Shown here one piece after another: positions 1-7,450 of a stretch of 8,964 nt of DNA. Location of the stretch: the NCBI GenBank assembly GCA_041744735.1, contig JBGTKH010000084.1, positions 1 to 8,964 of the forward strand. Direction: 5' to 3'. Position 1 is the first letter of the stretch. Each line of letters opens with the position of its first letter. Under the pieces are notes generated by a model. That model was not told the origin of the DNA. It searched no databases and saw nothing but the letters and a program-made list of their open reading frames with translations. A program made the position numbers and the translations under genes. The DNA is from JBGTKH01 sp041744735. Lineage in GTDB: Bacteria > Planctomycetota > Planctomycetia > Pirellulales > Pirellulaceae.

Positions 1-6
1 CAACGA

Positions 7-130
7 CTAGTGCTTTGTCAAAGCTTAATTTTGGGGTCGGCCAGTTACGTGGCGTAAGCTTCCAGCTTGCGTTAAATCGCGTTGGCAAGCAGGATGCTTA
101 CCCCACATTTTAGCTTTGACAAAGCACTAG
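7..130. repeat. Palindromic repeat element 1 (MITE-like, nested inverted repeats)
   Basis: The ends are a perfect 19-bp inverted repeat: CTAGTGCTTTGTCAAAGCT at 7-25 and its reverse complement at 112-130. Inside lies a second inverted repeat, 49-70 against 85-106, matching at 19 of 22 positions around a 14-base loop (71-84). The element could therefore fold into one long cruciform or stem. CTAG stands at both outer ends and is its own complement, so it could be part of the terminal repeat or a 4-bp target duplication around an 11-126 core. No protein is encoded. From memory, sequences like the inner arm (GTGGCGTAAGCTTCCAGC) recur between genes in planctomycetes. Whether it is mobile is inference. 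Confidence 0.75.
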
Positions 131-258
131 CGCCTTGTCACAGCTAAGAATTGCGATGGGACGGTCAGCCGATGGCGCTAGCCACGAGCGTTTTCGCGGC
201 AGGCCCGACGCCAGCGCGTTCGGCTCACTCGTAAGATTTAGCGGTGACAAAGCACTTG
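127..258. repeat. Palindromic repeat element 2 (diverged relative of element 1)
   Basis: The terminal inverted repeats at 127-148 and 237-258 match at 17 of 22 positions and resemble those of element 1 (core TTGTCAcaGCTaA). An inner imperfect inverted repeat pairs 167-179 (AGCCGATGGCGCT) with 213-225 (AGCGCGTTCGGCT), 11 of 13 matching. The plan, an outer inverted repeat around an inner one, is the same as in element 1, although the inner sequence is unrelated. The left end shares CTAG (127-130) with the right end of element 1. A reading frame crosses this element on the plus strand from a TTG at 135, but its codons are just the repeat, so I do not call a gene. Bases 259-309, up to the neighbouring stop codon, show nothing recognisable. 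Confidence 0.6.
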
Positions 259-309
259 CGGCGGCCAAACCTGGCAAGCAGTGTTACTTTGATTTGAACG
301 TCGCGCGGT

Positions 310-831
310 CTACTGCGCCGACCTTGCAGGACGAAGTAGCACGAGCGAGCCATCCGCACCGAACTTGCTTTGCTTGCCGAAGTCCGCGATGTACAGGTTG
401 CCTGTGTGAACGTCTTGCGTGATATCAAGTGGCCCGCTTAGTTGCAACTTGCCGGACGGCGTTCGTAGCTTCTCGACCGTCGTGACGGTGAAAACCAGGC
501 CGTTGCCGGAAGCAACGGCCTGGTTGCCGGTTTGAAAACGGAGTCGAAACAGTTGCAGCCGATCACCCGCACGACTTCGCACTTCGGCGTCGCCCGTCAG
601 CACGTAGTCGGTATTCGGCTCGAGGAATTGCCGCGGCGAGACGGTAATGGACGCGTGCGTGAGGTCTGTTGAATACTGCACCTCAACTTCCACGTCCTGG
701 TCGTCAATTCGTTGTAATAGCCGAAGGCGTTTCAGCGTTGCCGCATCCATCGCCAGGGAGAATCGCAGATGGATTGACGACGAAACGTGGACGTCGGTTG
801 CCTGTTCGACCGGATGTGTACCGAGCAGCAT
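310..831 (-). pseudogene. Ig-like (Big_5/SbsA-like) plus NHL-like exported protein, 5'-truncated
   Basis: Of 173 codons from ATG 831, residues about 5-100 read as one Ig-like domain of the Big_5/SbsA kind, with the signatures HPVEQATDVHVSSSIHLRFS, an AMD turn and EPNTDYVLTG. Residues about 125-165 (GPLDITQDVHTGNLYIADFG, then VLLRP) look like one blade of an NHL or SMP-30-type propeller. In planctomycetes such modules usually sit at the C-terminus of large exported proteins; a whole gene would be much longer. Upstream the frame stays open to a TGA at 985-987 and encodes a signal-peptide-like stretch (PVVAFLLTLGLTNIASAAD, codons about 837-891), but it holds no ATG, GTG or TTG before 831. The ATG at 831 would lie after the signal peptide. 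I therefore judge the gene truncated or start-less, probably non-functional. It could instead be a short exported protein with a non-canonical start. The substrate is unknown. Confidence 0.5.
493..525. repeat. Perfect 14-bp stem, 5-nt loop hairpin inside the Ig/NHL ORF
   Basis: AACCAGGCCGTTGC (493-506) is followed by the loop CGGAA (507-511) and the exact complement GCAACGGCCTGGTT (512-525). The hairpin sits in the codons that link the Ig-like domain to the NHL-like part of the minus-strand ORF (residues reading NQAVASGNGLV). No T-run follows on either strand, so it is not a classic intrinsic terminator. The stem could form in RNA or DNA; its role is unknown. Confidence 0.7.
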
Positions 832-961
832 GCAGTCGGCGGCCGACGCAATGTTCGTCAGACCTAACGTTAGCAGGAACGCGACAACTGGTTCACGCTC
901 GATGCGGGCAACTACGTGAAGGACTTTTTGGGTGAGGCGCGTAAAGCATGCCGATAATCCG
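832..961. other. Spacer between the helicase gene and the truncated Ig/NHL ORF
   Basis: This 130-base gap holds no terminator-like hairpin after the helicase stop. On the minus strand it encodes the signal-peptide-like extension of the Ig/NHL ORF but offers no canonical start codon. It includes the 10-bp palindrome CTAACGTTAG at 864-873. It is the likely left junction of the operon with the older flanking sequence. Confidence 0.4.
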
Positions 962-3900
962 TCAATAGGACGCGGTCCGTTTGGTCAGGCCAAGGCTTGG
1001 TGGTGAAAGATCAATGCGGCATGTTTCCACTAACTCAGCAACTTGCGACGGCGTGAAGCGCTGTTGCAAGTAGGCGATCAGGTCTTCTTGGCGGTTTTGG
1101 CCGAACACCATTCTGTAGAGAACCAACGATCGTTGCAGATTGACTTGTTGGGTCACTTCTCGAGTGTGGGGAAGCAGCGGAACGTGGCGCTCGATCTTTG
1201 CCGGTCCATCGGGTGATATCCAAAATGGATACAGACCACCGTGGCTATCGTCTCGACTGTCCTTCGCTTGGTCGAACATCGCTTCCCAGGGATCTGGGTT
1301 GCCGTCGCTGATGGCGGCCTCGGCAAAGCCGCTCGCGATGTTTTTTCGCAGAGCATGACCCTTGTAGCGATGCACGCGGCCTTCGCGTTGCTCCAAGTCC
1401 ACCGGGTTGGATGGTAGGTTCCAATGCACGACGGCGTGGCAGTAAGGATGGAAGTCCAAGCCTTCCTGCCCGACCGACGTTGATGCGAGAACGAAGGGCC
1501 AAAACGGAGAATTGAATGCTGATCGCACCTGTGCGGGACGTGTCTTCTCGTCAGCCTCGTCGCGGGCCTGGTCGCCGAAACGCATCGCAAAACGGTTTCG
1601 CAGTCGAATCGGTTCATCGTCAATGCGAACACGGCGCCCTTCGGCCTTCAGCGACTCGGCCTGCGAACTGGACGTCCTTAGCGACAATGCGCCGGCAATC
1701 TCGGTCACAATTTGCTTTGCGAACTTGGCCCGCGGTTTTCTCGTCAAGCCGAGCGACTCGACAAGAATGTGCAAGTATTCGTCGGCCATCGCTTGCAGAT
1801 TACCGCCGACGGAATACTCCAGCACGCTCTGCCAGTACGGCGTCTCGCGTTTTCGATCACGCAGGAGGTACATGACTTCGGCGTGATTGAACAGCGTCAA
1901 GAACGCATGGGCCATCGGCGCGGCGTAGTCGCAAAGGTCGAACGCTGCATCTTTCTCGATCGACGCATTTCCGATGACTCGCTGCAAAGCCCGGAGGGCG
2001 ACAACGCCCGGCGATGCCAAGGCGACATTCGCAAGCACTCGCGCCAGCTCCGCCGGCGGCTTGCCAAGTTGATGAGAACCATCGAGTAACCTCTGAAACA
2101 TATCGACGTGTTTCTTCCATCCGTCCGCCGCCTCGCCATCACCTGCGAGCGAGTCACCGCTCCATTTCTCAGCGACCGTGTCGGCCGAGATCCACGACCG
2201 AGTCTCGTCGCCGAAGTATTGCAGGTCCATGAGCAACGGGGCTGCCCAGTACCAGCTTTCATCCGCTGTCTCGTCATCACTGCGATACTGCTCAAGGATC
2301 GGCGACAACAGTTCATCGACCGTCCGTTCCGCCGCACCGATCGCATCAGCCGGTGTCGCGTTCGTGGTGCGCAGCATCTCGCGCGGGTCGATGCGGCTTG
2401 CCAGCGTGCGACACGGATACAAAATCCCGAGAGCCGCCATCCCTGTCGCGCGGCCATTGCTAAACGTAAAACGCAACAAACCGCGACGTTTCTTTCGAGC
2501 CTCGGCAGTATTCTTTGCCTTCTTGCGAAACTGGTGCATCATTTGCCGTTCCGCTTCGTAGCTGAGAATCGAAGCGATCGCTTTCGGCACTACCTTCCAA
2601 CACGAAAAAACCAACCGCTTCGTGTAGCCGACGAGATTCGGATCGGCGTAGGGTCCGCTGCCCTGGTAGTACGGAAGCGAGGGCGGAATCCAAAGCAGCC
2701 GCCACGCTTCTCGTCCCACCGTGTCTGCGGCCAGCGATCGCAGACGTGCGTTGCCGGGATCGATTTGACCGTATTTCTCGAGCGTTTCGCGGTCCAGCAA
2801 TCCGCCGCTGAGCGAGCGAACTGCATGAGCCAGCGATGAATCGGTTTGTTCGCCGATCGCCGTGTTCAGTTTTCGCTTGATGTCATACTCCTCCATGAAG
2901 TTCAACAGATAAGGAGCCGACTTCCAGTACTCCAGCATGTCGCCGTGCTTCACTTCTCTCGCGATTCTCTGCAGCCCTAGGTACTGCTGAACGTCTGCAA
3001 CTTCCAGAGCCACATCGGGCATCGCCTTCTGAATCAGCATTCCATCGCGTTCCGAATGAATCGCCAAGCGTTCGGTGCGCACCATCACGCTTCGCAACAA
3101 GCATTCCAATTCCCCCTTGATTGCCATCAACTTGTCGAAGCCGCGATCGGCCACATGAAACAGTTCGTCGCGGTACTGAGCCAGCAGGTTCTTAAACGCA
3201 GTTCGCTTGCCCGCGTCGGAAATCAGGAAATTCAATGTCAAACGAAAGTCGGCGTAGTGGTCGTCCTGGTCCGACTCCGCACTAGTCGTGAACATCTTGT
3301 AGGGAGTGGCAGAAAGTAGCAACACGCGCGCGGCGGTCGTCTCATTCTGGAAATTGAAAAGCTGTTCCGCCAACTCGGTCGCCTCGGTTGCTTCTTTGCT
3401 GTCACCTGCCATCAGATGTTTGAATCGCTGGAATTCGTCCAAGATAATCAGATCCGGCTCAAGCCAACGCAGGCAGGTTTCCGCGAGCCGACGCCGCAGC
3501 TCGCCGATCCACATCAGACATTCCGTGCGTAGCCCGTCCGGCATCTTCTTGCGGGGCGGCAATTGCACCACCAATTCATTGTATGTCTTGCGTAGTTCTG
3601 GCCTCGCGTTGACCTGCTCGACAAATCGCTCCCGCATACCGGGATGGATACTCGACCGTTGGTACTCTGGGTTGACGAGATCCAGTTCCCACTGGAAACC
3701 TTTGCGACTCGACGTTCCCTCGAACGGACGCGACGCAATGCTCTCGTCGAGTTGCCAAGCGTCCTTGAGCATCCAGTACAGCAAGGCACGTTCGCGAGCG
3801 ACGCCGCCGCTACGTTTCAAGTCGAATGAGGTACCCGGTGTAAACGAAACAAAGTTGACTCGCTGTGACTCAAGACCTTGTGACTCAAAACCGATCGACC

Positions 3901-4261
3901 TCTTCTGCGGATCGATAATCGTGAGCGGCAGCAAAGTGATTCGCGACGCCAAGGAGAACTCGTTGCAGCCGATCACATTTAACCGATTGATATTCTGACG
4001 GGCGATATCCGTGTTCGAGCAAACGTAAACAATGTCGATTCGCGGCGTTCGGTCCCACAAGTAGTCGATCGTCTTCGCGATCACTCCGCGAGCGACCAGG
4101 GTCTTGCCGAGTCCCACTTCGTCGGCCACCAGATAGCGACGTGTGCAATCTGCATCGAGATACAGCCGGTTGAAGACATGCTCGACCGTTGCCAACTGAA
4201 AATCCTTCAGGCCAGCCAGAATCGCCTCAGTATCCGGCCTTTGGTTTCTATCGCGTGTCAC
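962..4261 (-). CDS. Large SNF2/DEAD-like superfamily 2 helicase (third operon gene)
   Basis: This is a 1099-residue superfamily 2 ATPase expected to move along or unwind nucleic acid in the cytoplasm. Near the N-terminus is a Q-like motif (DFQLATVEHV, about residues 20-29). Walker A follows as ADEVGLGKT (G50-T54), a form typical of SNF2/RapA-like proteins. Motif II is DEFQ (275-278) and motif III SAT (317-319). The second lobe shows ASTSVGQEGLDF (926-937) and motif VI QREGRVHR (Q958, R962, R965). All key ATPase residues are present, so it looks active. About 600 residues separate motif III from the second-lobe motifs; that stretch resembles no domain I can name. No nuclease or methylase motif is visible. 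I chose GTG 4261 because it overlaps the upstream stop as GTGA and has GGGGA six bases before it. The alternative, TTG 4312, would intrude 55 bases into the PLD gene. The neighbours suggest it supplies the motor for the PLD protein. A helicase is near certain; a role in phage defence is inferred. Confidence 0.92.
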   Translation of the reverse strand: MTRDRNQRPDTEAILAGLKDFQLATVEHVFNRLYLDADCTRRYLVADEVGLGKTLVARGVIAKTIDYLWDRTPRIDIVYVCSNTDIARQNINRLNVIGCNEFSLASRITLLPLTIIDPQKRSIGFESQGLESQRVNFVSFTPGTSFDLKRSGGVARERALLYWMLKDAWQLDESIASRPFEGTSSRKGFQWELDLVNPEYQRSSIHPGMRERFVEQVNARPELRKTYNELVVQLPPRKKMPDGLRTECLMWIGELRRRLAETCLRWLEPDLIILDEFQRFKHLMAGDSKEATEATELAEQLFNFQNETTAARVLLLSATPYKMFTTSAESDQDDHYADFRLTLNFLISDAGKRTAFKNLLAQYRDELFHVADRGFDKLMAIKGELECLLRSVMVRTERLAIHSERDGMLIQKAMPDVALEVADVQQYLGLQRIAREVKHGDMLEYWKSAPYLLNFMEEYDIKRKLNTAIGEQTDSSLAHAVRSLSGGLLDRETLEKYGQIDPGNARLRSLAADTVGREAWRLLWIPPSLPYYQGSGPYADPNLVGYTKRLVFSCWKVVPKAIASILSYEAERQMMHQFRKKAKNTAEARKKRRGLLRFTFSNGRATGMAALGILYPCRTLASRIDPREMLRTTNATPADAIGAAERTVDELLSPILEQYRSDDETADESWYWAAPLLMDLQYFGDETRSWISADTVAEKWSGDSLAGDGEAADGWKKHVDMFQRLLDGSHQLGKPPAELARVLANVALASPGVVALRALQRVIGNASIEKDAAFDLCDYAAPMAHAFLTLFNHAEVMYLLRDRKRETPYWQSVLEYSVGGNLQAMADEYLHILVESLGLTRKPRAKFAKQIVTEIAGALSLRTSSSQAESLKAEGRRVRIDDEPIRLRNRFAMRFGDQARDEADEKTRPAQVRSAFNSPFWPFVLASTSVGQEGLDFHPYCHAVVHWNLPSNPVDLEQREGRVHRYKGHALRKNIASGFAEAAISDGNPDPWEAMFDQAKDSRDDSHGGLYPFWISPDGPAKIERHVPLLPHTREVTQQVNLQRSLVLYRMVFGQNRQEDLIAYLQQRFTPSQVAELVETCRIDLSPPSLGLTKRTASY

Positions 4262-6210
4262 CGTCTGTCCCCTTTGCGGTTGCGCTCCAGTTCTTGTGTT
4301 GCCACTGTCCAAATCGGATTCCAGATCGAATCCAAGTTCTCGGGAAGCAGCCGCTTTCCATCCTCAGTCCTTCCAAGGTCCGAGATCATCTCGGCAATGT
4401 CACGAAGTCGCTCGGGATCGCGATCGAGGCATCTCATTAACGACTCGAACAACGCCCCGCCATCGAAAGACGATCCGAAATGGAAAGGCTTACCCTCGCC
4501 CGACCCTGTGCCCGCAATGTCCGCGAATGCGCCGGCATCCAAGTCACTGAGTAGCAACAACATGAATCGCAAAACGCGCTCGCGATCACTGAGCAGATGC
4601 CGAAGTAGCGCTTCCTTGCGATCCGCTGGCTCATTGGTCAGCGGTATGTTCAGGACGAACTGGCGAGCCATTGCCTTGGGTTCGCTCGTCGTCACCTGGA
4701 ACACGAAGAACGATGTCAGCCCCAATATCGACATCGGACCGAACGTCACCCAAGGCTTTTCTGCCCATGCCACCGCCTTAGGTTGGGCGGCCGGCATACT
4801 CGCTGGCCGAACGAACAATTCGAACGCGCGATCACGCGGCAGCGTGAATTCTTTCGTCGGTGCCAGCGCTAGCGAGAACGTCTCTGCGTCAGCCGCCGCT
4901 TCGCAGCAGGCAACGGGTAATGAGGCGGCAATCTGTTGAGCAACCTCATCGACAAAACGCTCGAAGTCCTTTGTCGCTTGGTCAATCAGTTCCGCGGTGT
5001 CACGCGGTTTGAAAGGTTGTAGTAGATCTGCCAAACACGCCACTTTCTTTTTTTCGGGCTCATTGTCCTCGTCACCGCCGTCTGCTCGGCCCAGGATCGC
5101 ATCGACGCCGCATTGACTTCGCTTGCCGCGCAGTTGCGTAAGGAACTCGACATTGTCGTGAAATGTCGCACGTGTGGCGTTGGCCGAACCCGTGAAGAGA
5201 CTCGCATACCGACCTTCGTCGGCCACATAGACCTTGGCGTGTAAACCGACAAGCGGAAAGTCTTCCGCTGGCGACTGGTCATCGTTAGCCCCTGCGTCGG
5301 ACGCGGTGTCGGCGTCGGGCACTGCAGACTGATCGACACCGCCCGGTTCTGGTTCCGCGGCATCATCCAGTACCCAAACAGCCTTAAACGGCTCCAGCGT
5401 CGCCGGATGGAGAAACTCCAGTTGATCGCCTCGCGAAATCAACTCCGTCTCACCACCGCTGGCAGCAATTTCCTTGAGAAAGCTATCGCTGACGTAGGGT
5501 GAGATAATCAACATCCGTTTCGTGGAATCCGAAAACGGCCAAACGTCAATGCGGTCGATCCCAATCGGCCAGAATTCAATCTCGCTGAACGGCTCGGGAA
5601 CCTCGAAATCAACGCGGCGAATCTCATAGGCAAGCTGGTCGATCCGTTTCTTCCATTCCGTCGACACACCGCGCACGCTCATCGTCGGCAAGCTTTCCGC
5701 GAATTGGCCCAGCGGGTGATTGCGCTGGAACGCGTTACTGCGATCCGTCAGTTCGCCGTCCAGACAAAGCATCGTGTCCCAAGCACGGTCGAACGTCATG
5801 TTCCGGCTGAGACACAGAAACCGATACCGCACTTCGGCGTCATTGCTGACGTACCGCAAGAACCAAACCTTCGGATGAAAGCTACCGCCGCGGGGAGCGC
5901 TGGCTTCGATTACCGAACCTTCGAGGCTCGACAACAGCGCCTGATACGACTTCGGTACGTGGATGTGTCCGGCGTGGCAGAATAAACACATTCGACCAGC
6001 AAATTGACGCACCGCTTTGAGCAGTGCCAGGGGATCCGGCGTTGGACGGCCCTCGCGGTCCTGCCAGTCCGAAAATGCGAACGCCACCGGCGCGGCCAAC
6101 AGCGCCATCAAGTCCAGCGTGTAGGTGGTGCCGATCGTCCAGTCCAATCGAAACCCAGGTGGCGGTGCGAGTGACTCAAACAACAAACGGCGACTACTCG
6201 GTTCAAGCAT
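4258..6210 (-). CDS. Phospholipase D superfamily protein, probable nuclease (second operon gene)
   Basis: This 650-residue protein has two HKD-like motifs. The first is HPK (H112, K114) followed by SRN (135-137); the second is the better match, LHAKVYVAD (H324, K326, D331) followed by GSAN (341-344). PLD-superfamily enzymes pair two such motifs into one active site and cut phosphodiester bonds in lipid or nucleic acid; beside a helicase, a nuclease is likelier. Residues 282-317, just before the second motif, form an acidic low-complexity insert, and 375-389 is a second charged insert. The rest, about 400-650, is an unrecognised, mostly helical C-terminal region. No signal peptide is evident, so it should be cytoplasmic. 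The open frame begins at 6366, but its first 52 codons lie inside the previous gene. ATG 6210 overlaps that gene's stop by 8 nt and has GGAGG nine bases upstream, so I start there. The first motif lacks an obvious Asp, so activity is likely but unproven. Confidence 0.87.
   Translation of the reverse strand: MLEPSSRRLLFESLAPPPGFRLDWTIGTTYTLDLMALLAAPVAFAFSDWQDREGRPTPDPLALLKAVRQFAGRMCLFCHAGHIHVPKSYQALLSSLEGSVIEASAPRGGSFHPKVWFLRYVSNDAEVRYRFLCLSRNMTFDRAWDTMLCLDGELTDRSNAFQRNHPLGQFAESLPTMSVRGVSTEWKKRIDQLAYEIRRVDFEVPEPFSEIEFWPIGIDRIDVWPFSDSTKRMLIISPYVSDSFLKEIAASGGETELISRGDQLEFLHPATLEPFKAVWVLDDAAEPEPGGVDQSAVPDADTASDAGANDDQSPAEDFPLVGLHAKVYVADEGRYASLFTGSANATRATFHDNVEFLTQLRGKRSQCGVDAILGRADGGDEDNEPEKKKVACLADLLQPFKPRDTAELIDQATKDFERFVDEVAQQIAASLPVACCEAAADAETFSLALAPTKEFTLPRDRAFELFVRPASMPAAQPKAVAWAEKPWVTFGPMSILGLTSFFVFQVTTSEPKAMARQFVLNIPLTNEPADRKEALLRHLLSDRERVLRFMLLLLSDLDAGAFADIAGTGSGEGKPFHFGSSFDGGALFESLMRCLDRDPERLRDIAEMISDLGRTEDGKRLLPENLDSIWNPIWTVATQELERNRKGDRR
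4268..4272 (-). promoter_or_regulatory. Ribosome binding site of the helicase gene
   Basis: GGGGA on the minus strand, inside an AAAGGGGAC run, lies six bases before GTG 4261. It decides in favour of GTG over the earlier TTG at 4312. It sits inside the last codons of the PLD gene, so translation of the two is probably coupled. Confidence 0.6.
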
Positions 6211-7420
6211 CGACCTTCGCCTCCAATCCTTGCAGGATATCGCTGATGATCCGCCGACTGGTACGCCAGCGAAGGTCAAGCTGAGCCGATCCGGCAGCCC
6301 CACTCCAAAGCTCTCTTGCGCGCTGGTTGCGAGTGCGAGCCAGCGTCTTCTTGATCTGAAATTCACGCGACTCGATCAAATGGCGAGCCCGCTTTGACTG
6401 CGTCACCGCCGACTGGTCCGGCGACGCCAGCACCAGATCAATCCAGGACTGAACAAAGCTTTTGGCTCGCGAGGTGATGCGAGGATTGACTCGGTATACC
6501 GTCGTCCAGAATCGGACCTGATCCCACGATCGCAAACTTGACCGCCGGCTTTCGACGGTTTCCCACCATTGATCCAGAAGCTCGCGATACTCTGTCACCC
6601 GATCTGCTTTTTTGGTTTGTTCCGCAAGGATCAAATTGTAGAGCAACTGCGCCCCGTGAATCATTTCCGAGAAGTTCTGCCCGTGGTGAAGCAGTTCTCC
6701 CAGTGACTCGGGCAGTTCAATCCCAAGCTGCCAGGCGAACTCGACACCGTCGACGTCCACGCGATACCGGAGCAAGTACGCCAACAGCGAATCCGCACAA
6801 CTCGTCATCACGCGCTCGCGCAAATACGCCGCCTCGTCCGGAGTCAACTCCAACGTGGCTCCCTCGGGAAATGCATCTGGTTCGAGCTGCCCCAAACCGT
6901 CATGCCAGTTATGCAAGATCGCCTCGTGTGCCCCTTCACCATCGAACTCGGCTCCCGAAGACGCTCGTCCCTTGCGCCGTACGTAGAACAAGTCAAGCGA
7001 CCGGTGGTAATCACTTTGCGAGCCCGGATACGAGCGAATGCCCCAACTCAGAAGTCCTTGCCAATAGACGCTGCTCGGCAACCGTTGCAAATTCTCCTTA
7101 GCCCGGCGACCGATCGCTCCGTCCGCGTCGCCGAGTTGTTTTGCCAATTCGATTTCGAACTTGCGAGCGCGCTCTTTCACTGTCGCCGACGACGTTTGCT
7201 TCTTCTCCAGTTGCAGGTACATCCACGGAACAAACAAAAAGTACTTCGCCACCGTCTGGATCGTAGTCGTCCCCGGAAATAGCAAATCCGCAAATGCGTC
7301 GCGGATGCCGCCGATTCCCAATTCATCCCGCGTGGTCCGTTCGCCAAACAGCTCGATCACATCGAGCATCTTCCGACGTTCCGCCTCGGAGTAGTCCAGC
7401 CAAGAAAAGGATGAAGGCAC
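6203..7420 (-). CDS. DUF6361-family protein (first operon gene)
   Basis: I recognise this 405-residue protein as DUF6361 family from its N-terminus: FSWLDYSEAERRKMLDVIEL, then RDELGIGGIRDAFADLLFPG (residues 31-50), then TTTIQTVAKYFLFVPWMY. To my knowledge the family has no known biochemical activity. The sequence is soluble-looking, rich in Trp, Arg and Glu, with no signal peptide, membrane segment or clear catalytic motif. The C-terminal 60 residues are basic (for example SREFQIKKTLARTRNQRARE), which could bind nucleic acid or a partner; that is inference. I start at GTG 7420 because GGAG lies six bases before it and the conserved FSWLDY block begins five residues in. ATG 7492 would add 24 residues that do not look like the family and has no ribosome site. 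It leads the operon and its stop overlaps the PLD start, so it is probably a structural or sensing partner of the PLD protein and helicase. Confidence 0.8.
   Translation of the reverse strand: MPSSFSWLDYSEAERRKMLDVIELFGERTTRDELGIGGIRDAFADLLFPGTTTIQTVAKYFLFVPWMYLQLEKKQTSSATVKERARKFEIELAKQLGDADGAIGRRAKENLQRLPSSVYWQGLLSWGIRSYPGSQSDYHRSLDLFYVRRKGRASSGAEFDGEGAHEAILHNWHDGLGQLEPDAFPEGATLELTPDEAAYLRERVMTSCADSLLAYLLRYRVDVDGVEFAWQLGIELPESLGELLHHGQNFSEMIHGAQLLYNLILAEQTKKADRVTEYRELLDQWWETVESRRSSLRSWDQVRFWTTVYRVNPRITSRAKSFVQSWIDLVLASPDQSAVTQSKRARHLIESREFQIKKTLARTRNQRARELWSGAAGSAQLDLRWRTSRRIISDILQGLEAKVDA
6220..6224 (-). promoter_or_regulatory. Ribosome binding site of the PLD gene
   Basis: A full GGAGG on the minus strand lies nine bases before ATG 6210, inside the end of the DUF6361 gene. 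It supports this start over the longer open frame that begins at 6366. Confidence 0.65.
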
Positions 7421-7426
7421 GAGAAA

Positions 7427-7430
7427 CTCC
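7427..7430 (-). promoter_or_regulatory. Ribosome binding site of the DUF6361 gene
   Basis: GGAG on the minus strand lies six bases before GTG 7420. No similar site precedes ATG 7492, which is why I chose the shorter form. Confidence 0.6.
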
Positions 7431-7450
7431 AGAACAACGAGCCACCGCCT

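Noticed and set aside
135..422. Plus-strand 95-codon frame across the repeat region
   Set aside because: It starts at TTG in repeat element 2, and its codons are the palindromic repeats followed by the antisense of the Ig/NHL ORF. No domain or ribosome site is present.
874..957. Plus-strand 28-codon run ending in TAA that reads like a protein C-terminus (DNWFTLDAGNYVKDFLGEAR)
   Set aside because: Two in-frame stops (865-867, 871-873) lie just upstream, there is no start, and I recognise no family. Could be a relic but cannot be supported.
2108..2839. Plus-strand 243-codon open frame
   Set aside because: Antisense shadow of the helicase gene; Arg- and Cys-rich with no domain.
3306..3998. Plus-strand 230-codon open frame
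   Set aside because: Antisense shadow of the helicase N-terminal part; Ser/Arg-rich with no recognisable domain.
4178..4939. Plus-strand 253-codon open frame
   Set aside because: Antisense to the PLD gene and the helicase start; Ser-rich and low complexity, with no homology I recognise.
6211..6366. 52-codon N-terminal extension of the PLD gene
   Set aside because: Lies wholly inside the DUF6361 coding region in another frame; the Arg/Ser-rich residues do not look like PLD family, and ATG 6210 has GGAGG in front.
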